A DNA stretch of 64,000 nucleotides from Panax quinquefolius (taxonomy: Eukaryota; Streptophyta; Magnoliopsida; Apiales; Araliaceae): positions 80,241,853 to 80,305,852 of the forward strand of contig CM035153.1 of NCBI GenBank assembly GCA_020205615.1. Reading direction: 5' to 3'. The first letter of the stretch is position 1. Each line of letters starts with the position of its first letter. A program made the position numbers and the translations under genes. Below the pieces are notes generated by a model. It did not search any database. It had not been told where the DNA came from and saw only the letters and a list, made by a program, of their open reading frames with translations. Shown piece after piece: positions 1 through 11,528 of the stretch.

Positions 1-228
1 CATTTAGAGATAGCCGAAGACTTAACGTATGAGGAGGTACCTGTCAAGATTTTGGATAGGAAGGAGCATGTCCTACGCGCAAAGGTCATACCACAAGTTA
101 AAGTTTTGTGGAGGAATCATGCTATAGAGGAAATGACCTGGGAATTGGAAACGGAAATGAAAGCGAGGTATCCTCACCTTTTCGAAACACCAGGTACGTA
201 CGTCAATTTCGAGGACGAAATTTCATAA
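1..228 (+). CDS. pol: Element A: C-terminal end of pol (integrase chromodomain), partial
   Basis: Open from the first base to a TAA at 226-228 (75 residues). The protein has the pattern of the chromodomain that ends chromovirus integrases: a PVKIL motif, then VKVLWRNH, then MTWELE and a final YPHLF. In these Gypsy elements the chromodomain is thought to direct integration into heterochromatin by binding modified histones. A polypurine tract and an LTR follow directly, so this is the 3' end of pol of a plus-strand element whose body lies left of the window. No stop or frameshift is seen in this part. Tekay-like assignment is by motif resemblance only. Confidence 0.88.
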   Translation, partial: HLEIAEDLTYEEVPVKILDRKEHVLRAKVIPQVKVLWRNHAIEEMTWELETEMKARYPHLFETPGTYVNFEDEIS

Positions 229-238
229 GGAGGGAGGT
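228..238 (+). other. Element A polypurine tract
   Basis: A purine-rich run (AAGGAGGGAGG then T) lies between the pol stop and the LTR start TGTAAGACCC. This is the site that primes plus-strand DNA synthesis in LTR retrotransposons. Confidence 0.85.
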
Positions 239-389
239 TGTAAGACCCCCGAAATTTTTTTAAATAAAAAGGAATTTCCTTTATTTATTATTTTGAAATA
301 GTAAGGGTGGATTTGATTAATGTGGTTAGTTAGGGGTTAAATACGCAAATATTTCAAAATAAGCAAGTGGTTATAAAATATTCATTTTT

Positions 390-446
390 GTCGGGGAATA
401 TTCGTTTGGTCGTGGAATATTCGTACTGTCGGGGAATATTCGTACG
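390..446 (+). promoter_or_regulatory. Three 19-bp direct repeats carrying GAATATTC (heat-shock-element-like)
   Basis: GAATATTC occurs at 396, 415 and 434, exactly 19 bp apart, each followed by GT. GAAnnTTC is the core of a plant heat shock element. The array lies in U3, about 1 kb upstream of the TATA box. The same spacing recurs in the solo LTR of this family at 61128 and 61147, with a decayed third site at 61166. Heat response is an inference. Confidence 0.55.
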
Positions 447-1447
447 ACGGCGCAGCCATGTGTGGGCCCCATAACGGAAAGCGATTGGATGAGGAAAACG
501 ACAAATATAAGTTGTTTAAAAATAACGGCGTAATTGTTACCGTTAATACTATTGGAATACCCGGTGGTTAAAACACACTAATACGCGTTGTTGCACAGTA
601 GCACACGGTATTGCACCAATTATTGATTCTTACGTAAGAAGGCACTACTCAATAATTGTTACGATAATTCTTGCTCAAAGATTTTATTTTATTGATTCAA
701 TAATTCTTTGCGTTGGTATTTTATATTATTCTTTGTTTTAATAATTGTCAACGCATGATTTTCCCATTATCGGATCAATAATTCATATTATTTGAATAAT
801 ATTATTAGATAATATTATTGGCAATGTCTAGAAAGTTCATCTAAGGAGAGGTTTGGTCACCTAATTGCGCCGCCAAGTAAGGAGAAATCCTTATTGGAAA
901 GCCCCCTCTTTCCTGGGAACAGCCTGGTTGTCATAAATGTGATTCTGTAATATTATTTGTGAATAATTAATTATTAATTCATATGATAAGGAAATATTTA
1001 TTTTATATGAATATAAATGATGGATTTATTTATGTGGTTATTAATGAAGGAATTAATGCTGAGATGTTTTATTTGTATTTTGTCGGATTGGAGGTATTAA
1101 AAGATCAAATCGGTGTTATTACAGCTTTATTGTGTGGGTTATAATATTTAATCCTACCGTTGGATCGTTGTAATTTTTGGATATGTTATACATATATAAG
1201 TTGAGTATATGTCCACAAATTTTGAACCGTTAAAATGAGCGTATAATTTATTATGAATTTTAAGAGGTGATGATTCGTAAATTAGGTTATAAATGATTTT
1301 GGTGGAAAATTCTAGAATTGGTGGGCCCCACTTTTGGTTGGTGAAAAAATGTCTTGAAATTTATTTCAAATGTGGTGGGTGGCAATAGTAGCGAGTAAAA
1401 GCCATCGGTGTAGTGTCAAGTCTGCTACTACAAGCTAACATTTTTTC

Positions 1448-1455
1448 TATAAATA
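1448..1455 (+). promoter_or_regulatory. TATA box of the A 3' LTR
   Basis: TATAAATA is followed by GAGGGC, as in many plant core promoters. It lies 1.2 kb into the LTR, so transcripts would begin near 1480 and the long R-U5 part would be about 1.4 kb. Confidence 0.6.
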
Positions 1456-1726
1456 GAGGGCTAAGTTAGAATTGAAAATCACACCGAAACAAAGTTTTCT
1501 CTTTTCTCTCTATATTATTGAGCGTATTTTGTGAGTATTTAGATACTTTGAGAGTTCTTTGTTCAAGATAAGTTTCATTCAAAGATCACTTTCGACCTTT
1601 CCTTCAAGTCAATGATTCTTTGAGGTAAGGGATATTATTTTTTTTCGTAATGATATTATTTCTTCAATATCATTATCTTTGAAATGTTGATCCGAAGTTT
1701 TATCAAATTTGGAACTTTTTCATGTG

Positions 1727-1850
1727 GGGTTACTATTCATGAGTTACTATTCACGAGTTACTATTCATGAGTTACTATTCATGAGTTACTATTCATGAGT
1801 TACTATTCACGAGTTACTATTCACGAGTACTATTCATGAAGCGTGAAGAT
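1727..1850 (+). repeat. 14-bp tandem repeat, about nine units, in the A LTR
   Basis: The unit GAGTTACTATTCAY is repeated head to tail, with Y alternating between T and C. Degenerate ACTATTCACGA copies continue to about 1935. It lies downstream of the TATA box, so it would be in the transcript. Confidence 0.9.
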
Positions 1851-2182
1851 GTTTTTGTGGAATTTCTATCTTTTGGTGTCGAGTTACTATTCACGATATC
1901 TTGCACTATTCACGATACTGACTATTCACGATATACGGCACTTATTCATCGAAAAATAAAATTTCTTCTTTTCGTCCAAAATATCTATTCGGATACTAGC
2001 TTTGATTGTATCCATGTTTTGATCATTCTTGAATTTTACTTCAGTATGATTATTTATGAAGTATTTGTGAACTCCGGATTGTTTAAAGTATGAATCCATA
2101 ATACTTGTTCTTTTGTTTCATCGGATTCGCTTTTCTTTAAAAATATTTTTCATCATCCTCGGTCTTAAATGATGATATTATT

Positions 2183-2400
2183 GAATATCTTTGGCTTTAG
2201 TGTGCAGATGAATGATTTCTGAAGAATATCTTTGGCTGAGTGCAAAGATGAACAGTGTTTAAATGAACATGACCGATCGATGAATATCTTTGGCCTTTAG
2301 TGCAAAGATGAACAGTGTTGAGATGAACATGACCGATTGATGAATATCTTTGGCACAGTAGTGCAAAGATGAATATTTGATTTGAGATGAATATTGATTG
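2183..2400 (+). repeat. Degenerate tandem repeat of about 58 bp in the A LTR
   Basis: About four units begin GAATATCTTTGGC, contain GTGCAAAGATGAA and end near ATGACCGAT or a variant. The second and third units are closest to each other. Confidence 0.8.
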
Positions 2401-2942
2401 ATGTTACGAGGGATAAAATATTGATGATGGATATTAAATTCATAGATTATAGTAGATTTCATTCTCTCACGTAACTCTTCTATGAATTATTATTTCATTG
2501 CGTGAATATTGATCCGAAACTTGTTGTCTATTGTATTCTATCGATTTTTTTTTCCTGTTGAGACTAACGATAATTTGTTGTATATTATCTTAGTCATAAT
2601 ATTCTTCTTCGGGCTAGTTGAGCTCACCCTTTTCCTTGTTGTTCCATTTTTCTTCTCAGGAGGCGAGAATGTAGCGGGTACTAGTCGGGGTATGGAATGA
2701 AGGTTCTAGAGAGAGTTGTTTAGTAGTCCTCACCATTTTTGTAAAATAATGTATCAATAATTATGATGGGGATTTATTTGCGTGTGGATATTGTCTAGAA
2801 GACAATATTATATTTAAACTCACAGTATATATTGTCGTATTTCACACGACATTTGTATTATTGAAGTTGTAGTTTGCTTCTTGTACCATGTATTTGGCGA
2901 CTCAGAATGGGTGTTGTGTATACCTATTTTGGGGGCGTCACA

Positions 2943-3530
2943 CTACCCATCGGTATGAGGGTGATAAGTAGTACTTAATCTCAATTGAGTTCCTATTCGT
3001 TCTTGCAAACTTTTCCAGAATTTTGACGTGAAACACAGATCTCGATCGGAGATAAACGACACCGGCACTCAATTTTGCAATATGATTTCCTTTACATATA
3101 AATTTGCTAACTGGTTCAAATTGAATCGGATCTTGATGGGTAGAAAATGAGCTATCTTTGTCAGTCGGTCCACGATAACGCAAATGGCATCATAACCCTT
3201 CTGTGTGATCAGGAGTCCAACCACGAAGTCCATCGTAATGTGCTCCCATTTCCATTTTGGTATTTCCAACGGTTGAAGTAGTCCACTTGGCCTTTGGTGT
3301 TCTGGTTTAACTCTTTGACAAGTAAGACATCTACTAACGCACTCTGCAACTTCTCTTTTCAAATTAGGCCACTAAAAGTGGTGCCGAAGATCCTGGTACA
3401 TATTTGTGCCTCCTGCATGAACAGAATACATCGTATTATGTGCTTCGTGCAAGATTTCCTCTCTTAGTTCGGTTACAGCTGGTACCCATACTCGACCCTT
3501 AAATCTCAATATACCATCCTTTTCTACTTT
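2943..3530 (-). pseudogene. pol: Element B integrase, broken and cut by element A
   Basis: The minus strand shows the HHCC zinc-binding N-terminus (CLTCQRVKPEHQRPSG near 3290), the first catalytic Asp in ITMDF, the second in SFISDRD, and the motif YHPHTDG. The next codon is TAG, where Gln is usual, and element A follows at once. The catalytic Glu of the D,D,E triad would be in the displaced part. A frameshift lies near 3070 and a stop lies in the zinc region where Trp is usual (about 3373). Not functional. Confidence 0.88.
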
Positions 3531-3749
3531 GAACTTTTCTTCCTCATTTTCTTTTATTCTCTTCTTATCTTCTCACATTCTTCATCTTTCTCTTGTGCTT
3601 CCTTTATTCTATCCAATAACATCAGGTGAGATTCCATCACGAATAATTTTCATTTCGCTTCTTTCGATTCTTCCACCTCTATCTCCAACTTTTCCATTTC
3701 TCTTATTAATTCCTCTTGAGTTGTCAATTTGAATAATTTCTCCCTTCAT

Positions 3750-5100
3750 TTTCTACTCAAAGCGTCGGCAACTATATTTGTTTTTCCCGAGTGATAAAGA
3801 ATTTTGCAGTCGTAATCCTTGATTAATTCCAACCACCTTCTTTGTCGCATGTTCAACTCCTTCTATGTGAAGATATATTTCAGACTCTTGTGGTCCGTGT
3901 ATATCTCACATTTTTGTCCATACAAATAATGCCTCCAAATCTTCAAGGAAAAAACTACCGCTGCTTACTCTAAGTCATGGGTAAGGTATTATTTTTCGAA
4001 ATCTTTCAACTGTCATGACGCATATGCAATGACTTTGCCATGCTGCATTAGCACACATCCAAGTCCTCTATGTGATGCATCACTATACACCACAAATCCT
4101 CCTGTATCATCTGGTAATGATAATGCAGGCGCCTCGCTCAACCTTCTCTTCAATTCTTGGAAACTCTCCTCGCATTTGTCCGTCCACATGAACTTCACTG
4201 TCTTCCTCGTTAGATTGGTCAACGGAGTTGCTATCTTAGAAAAATCTTGGATAAATCTTCGATAGTACCTAGTTAACCCAGAGAAACTCCTTACTTCTGT
4301 TGGCGTCTTCGGTTGTTCCCAGTTACTTACCGCCTCCAATTTTGCTGGATCCACGGAAATTCCATTTTGATCTATCACGTGTCCTAAAAATTGAACCTTC
4401 TCCATCCAAAATTCACATTTTGAAAATTTAGCATACATCTTTTCCCTTTTCAATGCTTCCAATACCATCTTCAGGTGTTCGGCGTGCTCTTCCTTAGTCT
4501 TTGAATAAATCAAAATATTGTCAATAAATACTACTACAAACTTATCTAAGTATGGCTTGAAAACTCGATTCATCAAGTCCATGATTGCCGCTAGAGCATT
4601 AGTTAACCCAAATGACATCACTAGAAATTCGTAATGTCCGTAACGAGTTTGGAACACCGTCTTTGGTATGTCCTCATCTCGCACTTTCAACTGATGATAA
4701 CCCATTCGTAAGTCTATCTTGGAAAAACACTTCGCTCCCTTCAGTTGGTCGAAAAGGTCGCCTATCCTTGGCAAAAGATATCTATTCTTAATCGTCACTC
4801 GCTTCAATTCCCGATAGTCGATACAGAGCCTCATCGATCCATCCTTTTTCTTTACAAACAACATTGGTGCTCCCCAAAGAGACACATTTGGCCGAATGTA
4901 ACCCTTATCTAGAAACTCTTGCAATTGTATCATCAATTACTTCATTTCTACTGGTGCCATACGATATGGGGCTTTCGAAATTGGTGCGGTTTCCGGTGCT
5001 AAGTCTTTTATGAATTCGATTCCTCTGTCTGGCAGAAGACCAGGCAGATTGTCTGGAAACACGTCTTGGAAATCTCTCACAATTGATATATATTTTTCAT
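3750..5100 (-). pseudogene. pol: Element B reverse transcriptase and RNase H
   Basis: From 4936 to 4013 the frame is open for 307 codons and holds the main Gypsy reverse transcriptase blocks: [35 protein letters not shown] and FLGHVI. The catalytic box reads FIDNIL where FIDDIL is expected, so one metal-binding Asp is Asn; the change fits C-to-T deamination at a CpG on the plus strand. RNase H starts at VVYSDAS and runs to ADALSRK at 3753-3771, with stops between. Upstream, 4937-5100 encodes the PR-RT linker (VFPDNLPGLLPDRG). From 3530 to 3750 there is a degenerate linker to integrase. Confidence 0.9.
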
Positions 5101-5175
5101 TTTTACTCCCTTTTTCTGGGTATCCACTTTATAGGCTAAATAACCTACACGTCCTTTCTTTAACAATTTCTTGGC

Positions 5176-5640
5176 CTACATCATCGTAAAGCAACACGAT
5201 TGCTTGAGTGATGAGCTACCATAAAACACTACCTTAGACCGATTTGAGGTCTGAAGGTTCACACTCTTCTTTTTATAATCGATTATCATAGCATGGCTGG
5301 ATAACCAGTCCATTCCTAATATCACATCAAACTTTCCCAGTTTCATCGAAATTAAGTTTACGTTTAGTTCGTGACCTCTAATGTTTGCAAAATAGTTTCG
5401 ATAAACAAACTTTATAGAAATTACTTCTTTATTCGCAATCTCTTTGTTCAACTAATTTTCTAAGTGTTCATGGGGGTAGGTTTAATCGATTAACAAATTC
5501 TTCAGACACAATGGAATAGGTAGCACCCGAATCAAATAATAAACATGCATTTATAATATTGATTGGGAGAATACCTGACACAACGCCCTTTTCATTCACT
5601 GCATCTTGGACAGTAATGTTAAAGGTTTGGGCAGTTGGTC
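5176..5640 (-). pseudogene. pol: Element B aspartic protease
   Basis: The active-site motif DSGA is at about 5524-5535, preceded by PINIINACLLF. The C-terminal part, with FDVILGMDWL, is open from 5451 to 5176. A stop near 5455 separates the two. In active elements this enzyme cuts the Gag-Pol polyprotein. Confidence 0.82.
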
Positions 5641-5700
5641 GGTTGGATTATGTTGGTCCACCGATCATCAGCTTGCTGCCCCCTCCCTGTTGGTCGCTTC

Positions 5701-6778
5701 CTACGCTGCTCCCCTTCTTTGGGCAATCCTTATATTGATGCTCAGTTGAGCTACACGCGAAACATCCCTTGATCTTTTTCGGCTTTGGGCAGTTGGGTGA
5801 AATGTGCCTTTCCTGGCCGCAGTTGTAGCAGACGTCGCGCCCCTTCTAGCACTCCCCTTGATGGTTCTTCCCATATTTTGAGCAAGCGTCACTTCTTTTC
5901 TTAAACCCTCATTGATAACTTTCTGACTGGCTGATGCTTCGGTTGTTAGTATTGTTGTTGTTGTTGCGGTTCTCCCATTTCCTCTTTCCCAAATGACTTC
6001 CACCACTTCTACTCCCCCCACAAATTTCTCCCCCAGCATTCTTGTTCTTCTTCTCCTTGTTGTATTGGCTCAATGCCTCGCTACCTCCTTTAGGAATTAT
6101 TGCCTTCTCCAATAATGTGGCGAACGAGTCGATTTGAAGGACCAACACCTTGTTGAACAACCAAGGTTTTAGTCCAAGTTTAAAGCGTCGAGCTTTCTTT
6201 TCTTCGGTGTCTACTTGATGTGTTGCGAATCATGCGAGTTCATTGAACTTGGTCGCCTACTGTGCCACCGTAATTTCCCCTTGTTTCAGTTCTAGAAACT
6301 TTACCTCCATCCTATTCTTCATGCTCTTCAGGAAGTAATTCTCGAAGAACAAAGTCTTAAACCTTTCCCAAGTTATAGTCCCTTCTCCCGCCCTCTGTTG
6401 ATTTGCTTCCCACCAGTAGTTTACTTCACCCCTCATCATATATGTAGCAAACACGGATTTCTGGTCTTCACCCACACGAGCAATGGCGAAGGCTTTCTCC
6501 ATTTCCTTGATCCATGTTTGTGCTACGATAGGATCAGTAGTACCCACAAATTCCAGAGTTCCTACACTCTTAAAGTCCTTGAAGTTTGTGACCAGAGCTA
6601 CTTGGGGAATGGGTGGTACTGGTTCGTTTCTTCCCCTAAGAGCTTCCCCTAACAAATCTACAAGCCTCTGAATGGGATCAACTTGTCCTCTCTCATCATT
6701 AACCGACTCTTCCGGTGTAGTTAATCTACGTCTGGGTGGCATTTTCTGCATCACAAAACTTCCATTTTTATTATCCAA
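5701..6778 (-). pseudogene. gag: Element B gag
   Basis: The N-terminal capsid part is open from 6778 to 6257 (173 codons); the likely start is at MPPRRR, about twelve residues in. It has the retrotransposon gag pattern (TWIKEMEKAFA, NYWWEA, TWERFKTLFFENYF). A stop follows ITVAQ; the frame then continues with LGLKPWLFNKV to about 6000, where frames shift. The nucleocapsid has two knuckles in another frame near 5740-5840: CYNCGQERHISPNC and CFACSSTEHQYKDC. Structural protein of the virus-like particle; broken here. Confidence 0.88.
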
Positions 6779-7234
6779 TTATATTACATAAACAATTCTC
6801 CATATAAAGAAATCAGATTTCATAACATGTAAGATCATTTATATTCATATGCCAAATTGTTACATTACATGATTATCTCTAGCATACTTCTATAAATGAC
6901 ACAACTATCTCACATCTTACACAAAAGACTGAGATTACAACAACAAATTATACATCACGTAATAACATACTACAACTACTAACTTCTAACACCTAAACTT
7001 AATCTATCATCCCGCGCTCCACAACGCTCTGGTACTCCCTCTAAGTAATGTGCACCACCATATCTCTACTTATGGTGTGTCGAGTCTGTCCCTGCTCTGC
7101 CGGGTAGTGATTTACCCCATCAATTAATCTTTCCATGGCCGTGCGCACAATATAGCCCATCTGGTTCATCTTCCTCTTCTTACATCTCACCTCGTCCTCC
7201 AAATCATTAGCCCTATCATTGGCTTCTTCCCATT
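6779..7234 (-). other. Element B spacer between coiled-coil ORF and gag
   Basis: This AT-rich stretch has stops in all frames and no family resemblance that I can see. It is part of the leader between primer site and gag. Confidence 0.6.
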
Positions 7235-7843
7235 TTACTCAAAATGGATCCTATCCATCACCTCTATCTCTAACTGAGTTCGGATAGCTTCCTTCTCCAT
7301 CCTCTCGCTCATCACTTTCTGTTCCATTTCTTCCAATTTCCCTGCCAGCTCTACATTCCTAGCCACCGCCCTGTGAAAAAAGGTTCCCATTTGGATTCTT
7401 GCCTCCTTGCGGTGAGCAATCTCCACCTCCAACTCTTGCATCACTAACTTTCTCTGGTGGTCCTCGTCCCTCAGTTTTTGGAACTCGGACTCCCTTTCTC
7501 TAGCCTCAGCCTCTAACTCCTCCACTCTACATCCCAACTGTAGTATCCGCTCCTCATACTCTCCCAACATCTGATCCTCGAAAGTAGTCTCATCGGATTT
7601 CTCCATAGGCTCTTCCTCCGGATCAGACTCCTCGGGTAGGGGCTCCATCTCCTCCTCCTCGTCATCATCATCAATAGGGGACACTACTGATATGGGCTCT
7701 GCTATCGATGGTGCCTCAAATACTACATGTATGTCACGCGACTCCTCTTCTACTACTCGGCTAGGTCCTCCCATGTGAGTCATCCTACAATCACCAACAT
7801 AAGACAAAACAAACAACAACTCCATTAGAATGTTAAATAACAT
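7235..7843 (-). CDS. Accessory coiled-coil ORF upstream of gag in element B
   Basis: An intact 202-codon frame lies between primer site and gag. The most likely start is an internal Met (MTHMGGP), about 20 residues in. It has an acidic middle (roughly residues 55-85, runs of Asp and Glu) followed by a long heptad-rich stretch to the C-terminus with many Glu, Arg, Leu and Met, as in a coiled coil. No catalytic or metal-binding motif is seen. It is intact although gag and pol of the same copy are broken. Element D carries a similar acidic-plus-coiled-coil frame in the same place. I do not recognise the family; a structural or Gag-associated role is a guess. Confidence 0.6.
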   Translation of the reverse strand: MLFNILMELLFVLSYVGDCRMTHMGGPSRVVEEESRDIHVVFEAPSIAEPISVVSPIDDDDEEEEMEPLPEESDPEEEPMEKSDETTFEDQMLGEYEERILQLGCRVEELEAEARERESEFQKLRDEDHQRKLVMQELEVEIAHRKEARIQMGTFFHRAVARNVELAGKLEEMEQKVMSERMEKEAIRTQLEIEVMDRIHFE

Positions 7844-7989
7844 AAGTTCATTGTATAGAATGAAGTTATATTCTATAACACACTAAGTCACTCTCTATGA
7901 AAACTCTATATGACTTTTATCCCTCTCTATCTTCTAAGTTCTCCTAAGTTATAATCTAAGGACTCTCGCTCCTAAGGTTTATAACTATA

Positions 7990-8001
7990 GCTTTGATACC
8001 A
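7990..8001 (-). other. Element B primer binding site (initiator tRNA-Met)
   Basis: On the minus strand TGGTATCAAAGC follows the LTR end after three bases. It differs by one base from the usual plant iMet site TGGTATCAGAGC. Confidence 0.8.
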
Positions 8002-8218
8002 ACCTATGACGCCCCCAAATTCAGACACTCATATCCTGAATTTGGTTCGTCATGCTAATTCTAATATCATACTAAAATCATTAACAATGGAAGTAATAGA
8101 ATAATTTACATCGTTATAATATAAATATTAACGTCCCAAGGTATCGTAACCATTACTACAACAATCTAGTGATTACATTAAAACATACTTTAATCATCCT
8201 TAATACATCATTATAATC

Positions 8219-8220
<2 letters not shown>

Positions 8221-8247
<27 letters not shown>
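8221..8247. repeat. (AAT)n microsatellite
   Basis: Uninterrupted AAT repeat of about nine units inside the B LTR. Confidence 0.95.
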
Positions 8248-8251
<4 letters not shown>

Positions 8252-10580
8252 CTACACTTAAAGGACTAAGCTATTCTGTAGCCTTACCCTTTCATTTGTC
8301 CTTCCCTGAGGTACCGCCTTGCTCTGCCTTAACTGTAATGTTTTTAGGAAAGCAAGAATGAGCAACAATTTTTCCCAGCAAGTAATAAAGCAAGAAGAAT
8401 AAGCAGTTATAGAATTTGGATCTTTAAAGGTATAAAAATAATTGATAGTTCAAGGATACCAAGAAATATCAAGAGTATTCAATTGGTGTCACTATAGACT
8501 GAAGGATATTTTCAAGATTTATTCATTTCAAGGTTCAATAAGAATGAACACTGAGCAGTCACTAAGGACTAAGAACTCTTACTAGAATTAACAGTATTAT
8601 ACCGCAATCCAAGATAAACGAGTACAACAGGTTATCAGCCTAAAGTACCCTATGTTATACATAACATTTAATCATACTCATGTGCGCACGTTTGTTCCCC
8701 GACAATATAAAATTTCCCCTTTTTTAAGAGGGTTGTTCGTCTCAGTAGATTTACAAGAGTCCGCACCAAGTTAGTTGGTTTCAATAGCTTTCTTAACACA
8801 TGATTATAGTCTAGATGAATCAAAGGCTTAGACCACTTTTATAATGCATTTATGAACGATAAGTCCAATGCTTATAACAATGTTAAGGCATACAAATGAT
8901 TTTTGAAAAGTAATAGGTATTTGCTCGATATAAGTATGGCAACAATTCGGGTTATACAATATACAATGTAAATAATTTAGAAAACTTGCATTCAATATGA
9001 GAATCAAACAAAGTTCGATAATTCGCACAAAATCCAAAGTTGTGTGAGTTAGGAGACTTGCCTTTAGCATTGATTACCACTTATAGCGTAAAATCACCTC
9101 AATGAACTATGTTATCCTATTTATGTTTGTATAGGTATTCATTAGTCATACACCTTGACATACATATCCATATACACTTATCACAATATTTAAACTCATG
9201 TAGTCTATACACATTCAAACTCATAGATGTATATTTCACATTTGTTCTTACTTTTGAAAATCATTAGTACTATATGCTCATCTTTTATTTGTATTTGTAA
9301 AATATTACTTACTTCACGTATTTTAAGTTGTTTCACATATTAAAGAACCACTAAGCTAGTTTTGGCCCTTTATTAAAGTTACCCATACATTTCCATTTTT
9401 CAAAGTTAAAAGAGCTCATTATATCAATTGCTAACTATAGTATTCATTAAACCACATAATATTTCCAAACAACTTCTTTCTACACATGCTTGCATAGTTT
9501 ATAAAATGTCTAACTAGATGTGTGAACATGTCGATTATCTCTAGAGGCATAAAGCATCCTATCATATTTGTTCAAAAGTTCCCAATACAAGGCATAAAGT
9601 TTTCAACTCAATTAGTTTTCAATTATTAAGATGTCATGACTAACAATCTATACATCCAAAGTATGTTGAATCCACATTTCATATGTATTTATGAGACTAA
9701 CTAAGCTATAAACATATTCTCAAAAGGTTAGATTCAAAAAGGCGTAAGGTTTTATAAACATGATTTTTGACTTTTAACTTTTCATTCAAAAGGTTATAAT
9801 TCAAACTCCAAACCTACTAAAACATCTTGCAATATACTCTAACACATGTTTAAGTTATGTATGTTCTTGAAGTTAAGTGAAGTTAAGACTTCTTGCATAA
9901 AAAACAAACAACCACAAAATTAGTCATCAAGCGGCACTTTCACGTAAGGCAAAGCGCTTTATACTACAGACCCCCACAAGTAACCTTTTTATACACAAAC
10001 ATGACCCCCCATTGGGCGTAAATGATCACGCCTTTTAAGAACACAAAAGCTTCCTCTGCTTCGAGCTATTATTTAATTTTCAACCCAACAACCATCCAAA
10101 CAACAATGTAATGATGTATAATTGATATAAACTTGCTACAAAACATCCCTAACATGCTTCTAACAATCCCAAACATACAAACAATTAAATTCAAGGATTA
10201 ATTCAAGTTTTTTGGCATTTTTCCAAAGTTTAACACATTTAGTGATTCTCTTCACTACGGATTCGTTACTTGACCAATTTACTTCGTTTAACTTTCGTTG
10301 ATTTCGTATTCAACCATATCAACAATGTCTAGCATCAATTTACAAATTCTAGCATGCTTCAACCACAAACTTTTCAATCAAAACAAGTGTTGTTGTACTT
10401 TTCTAAGAACATTGCAGAAACTTGAGTTTAGGAACATATAGAGGAATATTACCTTTTGTGGAGTTGAATTGCTACTCTAGCTTCACTTTGCAGATTATAT
10501 AAGCTCCACCTAACCACACTCACACATACTTAAAGTTTTAACATAAAATTATCAAAATGGTTGTGAATGAGAAGGGCTCC

Positions 10581-10587
10581 ATTTATA
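10581..10587 (-). promoter_or_regulatory. TATA box of the B LTR
   Basis: On the minus strand TATAAAT is followed by GGAGCC, about 1 kb into the LTR, a position like those in the other Gypsy LTRs here. Confidence 0.5.
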
Positions 10588-11495
10588 GGAAAGCTTGTGA
10601 CCAATTTAAGCTTTACTCAATGAATTAAACCATTGGAATGGAAAAGAAGATGATGGTTATAAAGGATTTGGTAGAAGAATACCATGTATACCACTCCCCT
10701 CCTCATGATTTGCTAGCTATGTGGTTGGTAATGAGGGACTAGGCCAATGGCCTATTACGTGAAGAAGAAATAGAGTGACACTCAATTTGGGACACTACTA
10801 ATACTCAGCATTTGCAAGCCATTACTTAGCATACTTAGGTTTATTTGCCAATTGTCCAAAAATGTACATACATATACACCCACTCATATAATACACATAG
10901 AATTATATAATCTATGTACATTGGATTAATTCAAATACTATTTACCATAAAATAGGATATAATTTAATTGGGTACCAATATTACTTCTTATTCCAATTTT
11001 ACATAGATATTAAAATAATCACTTATTATTAATTATTTATTTAATTAAAGTTATTTCCTCTCATAGGTTTAAAATACCCATTTAATTAATCTCACACACC
11101 TTTTGATGTCACATAAGGCTTTTTCACACAATTTGATAAATTACATAAGTTAAGCTTACTTTTATAATATAGTTCTATATAATAATTATTTATATTACAA
11201 TGTCACACCTCATTTTATATTTGAATGAAAACCTTATTATATATGATTTCTCCTTACATGCTTTTTGTTCATGATATTAGGAATTAGTCAATCACCTTAT
11301 GTAATTATTTGTTTATTACTAGTACTAATAATTCAATCCATTTCATCATTAATTAAATTAGTACTTTCTTTTTCACCACTTTACCACACTAGGCAAAATT
11401 CTACAAGCTCAAACTAAGCTTCTCATCATTTCTGTTATATTGCTTAATTATCACATACTTAATCAATTTCATTAATTTCCACACTCATGTCAATA

Positions 11496-11496
11496 C

Positions 11497-11523
<27 letters not shown>
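11496..11523. repeat. (TA)n microsatellite
   Basis: Uninterrupted TA run near the start of the B LTR. Confidence 0.95.

Positions 11524-11528
<5 letters not shown>

Larger units (their letters stand above)
239..2942 (+). mobile_element. Element A 3' LTR (Gypsy, Tekay-like)
   Basis: This 2704-bp LTR begins TGTAAGACCCCC and ends GGGGGCGTCACA. The end point is set by the same family's solo LTR at 58878-61307, which is bounded by an exact target duplication. The LTR is followed at 2943-2947 by CTACC, the expected 5-bp target copy; its partner lies left of the window. A TATA box is at 1448. It contains three tandem repeats: 19 bp at about 390-446, 14 bp at 1727-1850 and about 58 bp at 2183-2400. 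Short open frames in it have no recognisable product. Confidence 0.9.

Noticed and set aside
1836..2093. 85-codon plus-strand frame in the A LTR
   Set aside because: It starts in the 14-bp tandem repeat, has low-complexity composition and has no counterpart in the solo LTR.
4029..4265. Plus-strand frame over the B reverse transcriptase
   Set aside because: It is antisense to a clear RT reading and resembles no protein.
7990..8001. Matches to tRNA 3' ends considered as tRNA genes
   Set aside because: Only 12 to 19 bases match and they sit next to LTR ends; they are primer binding sites.
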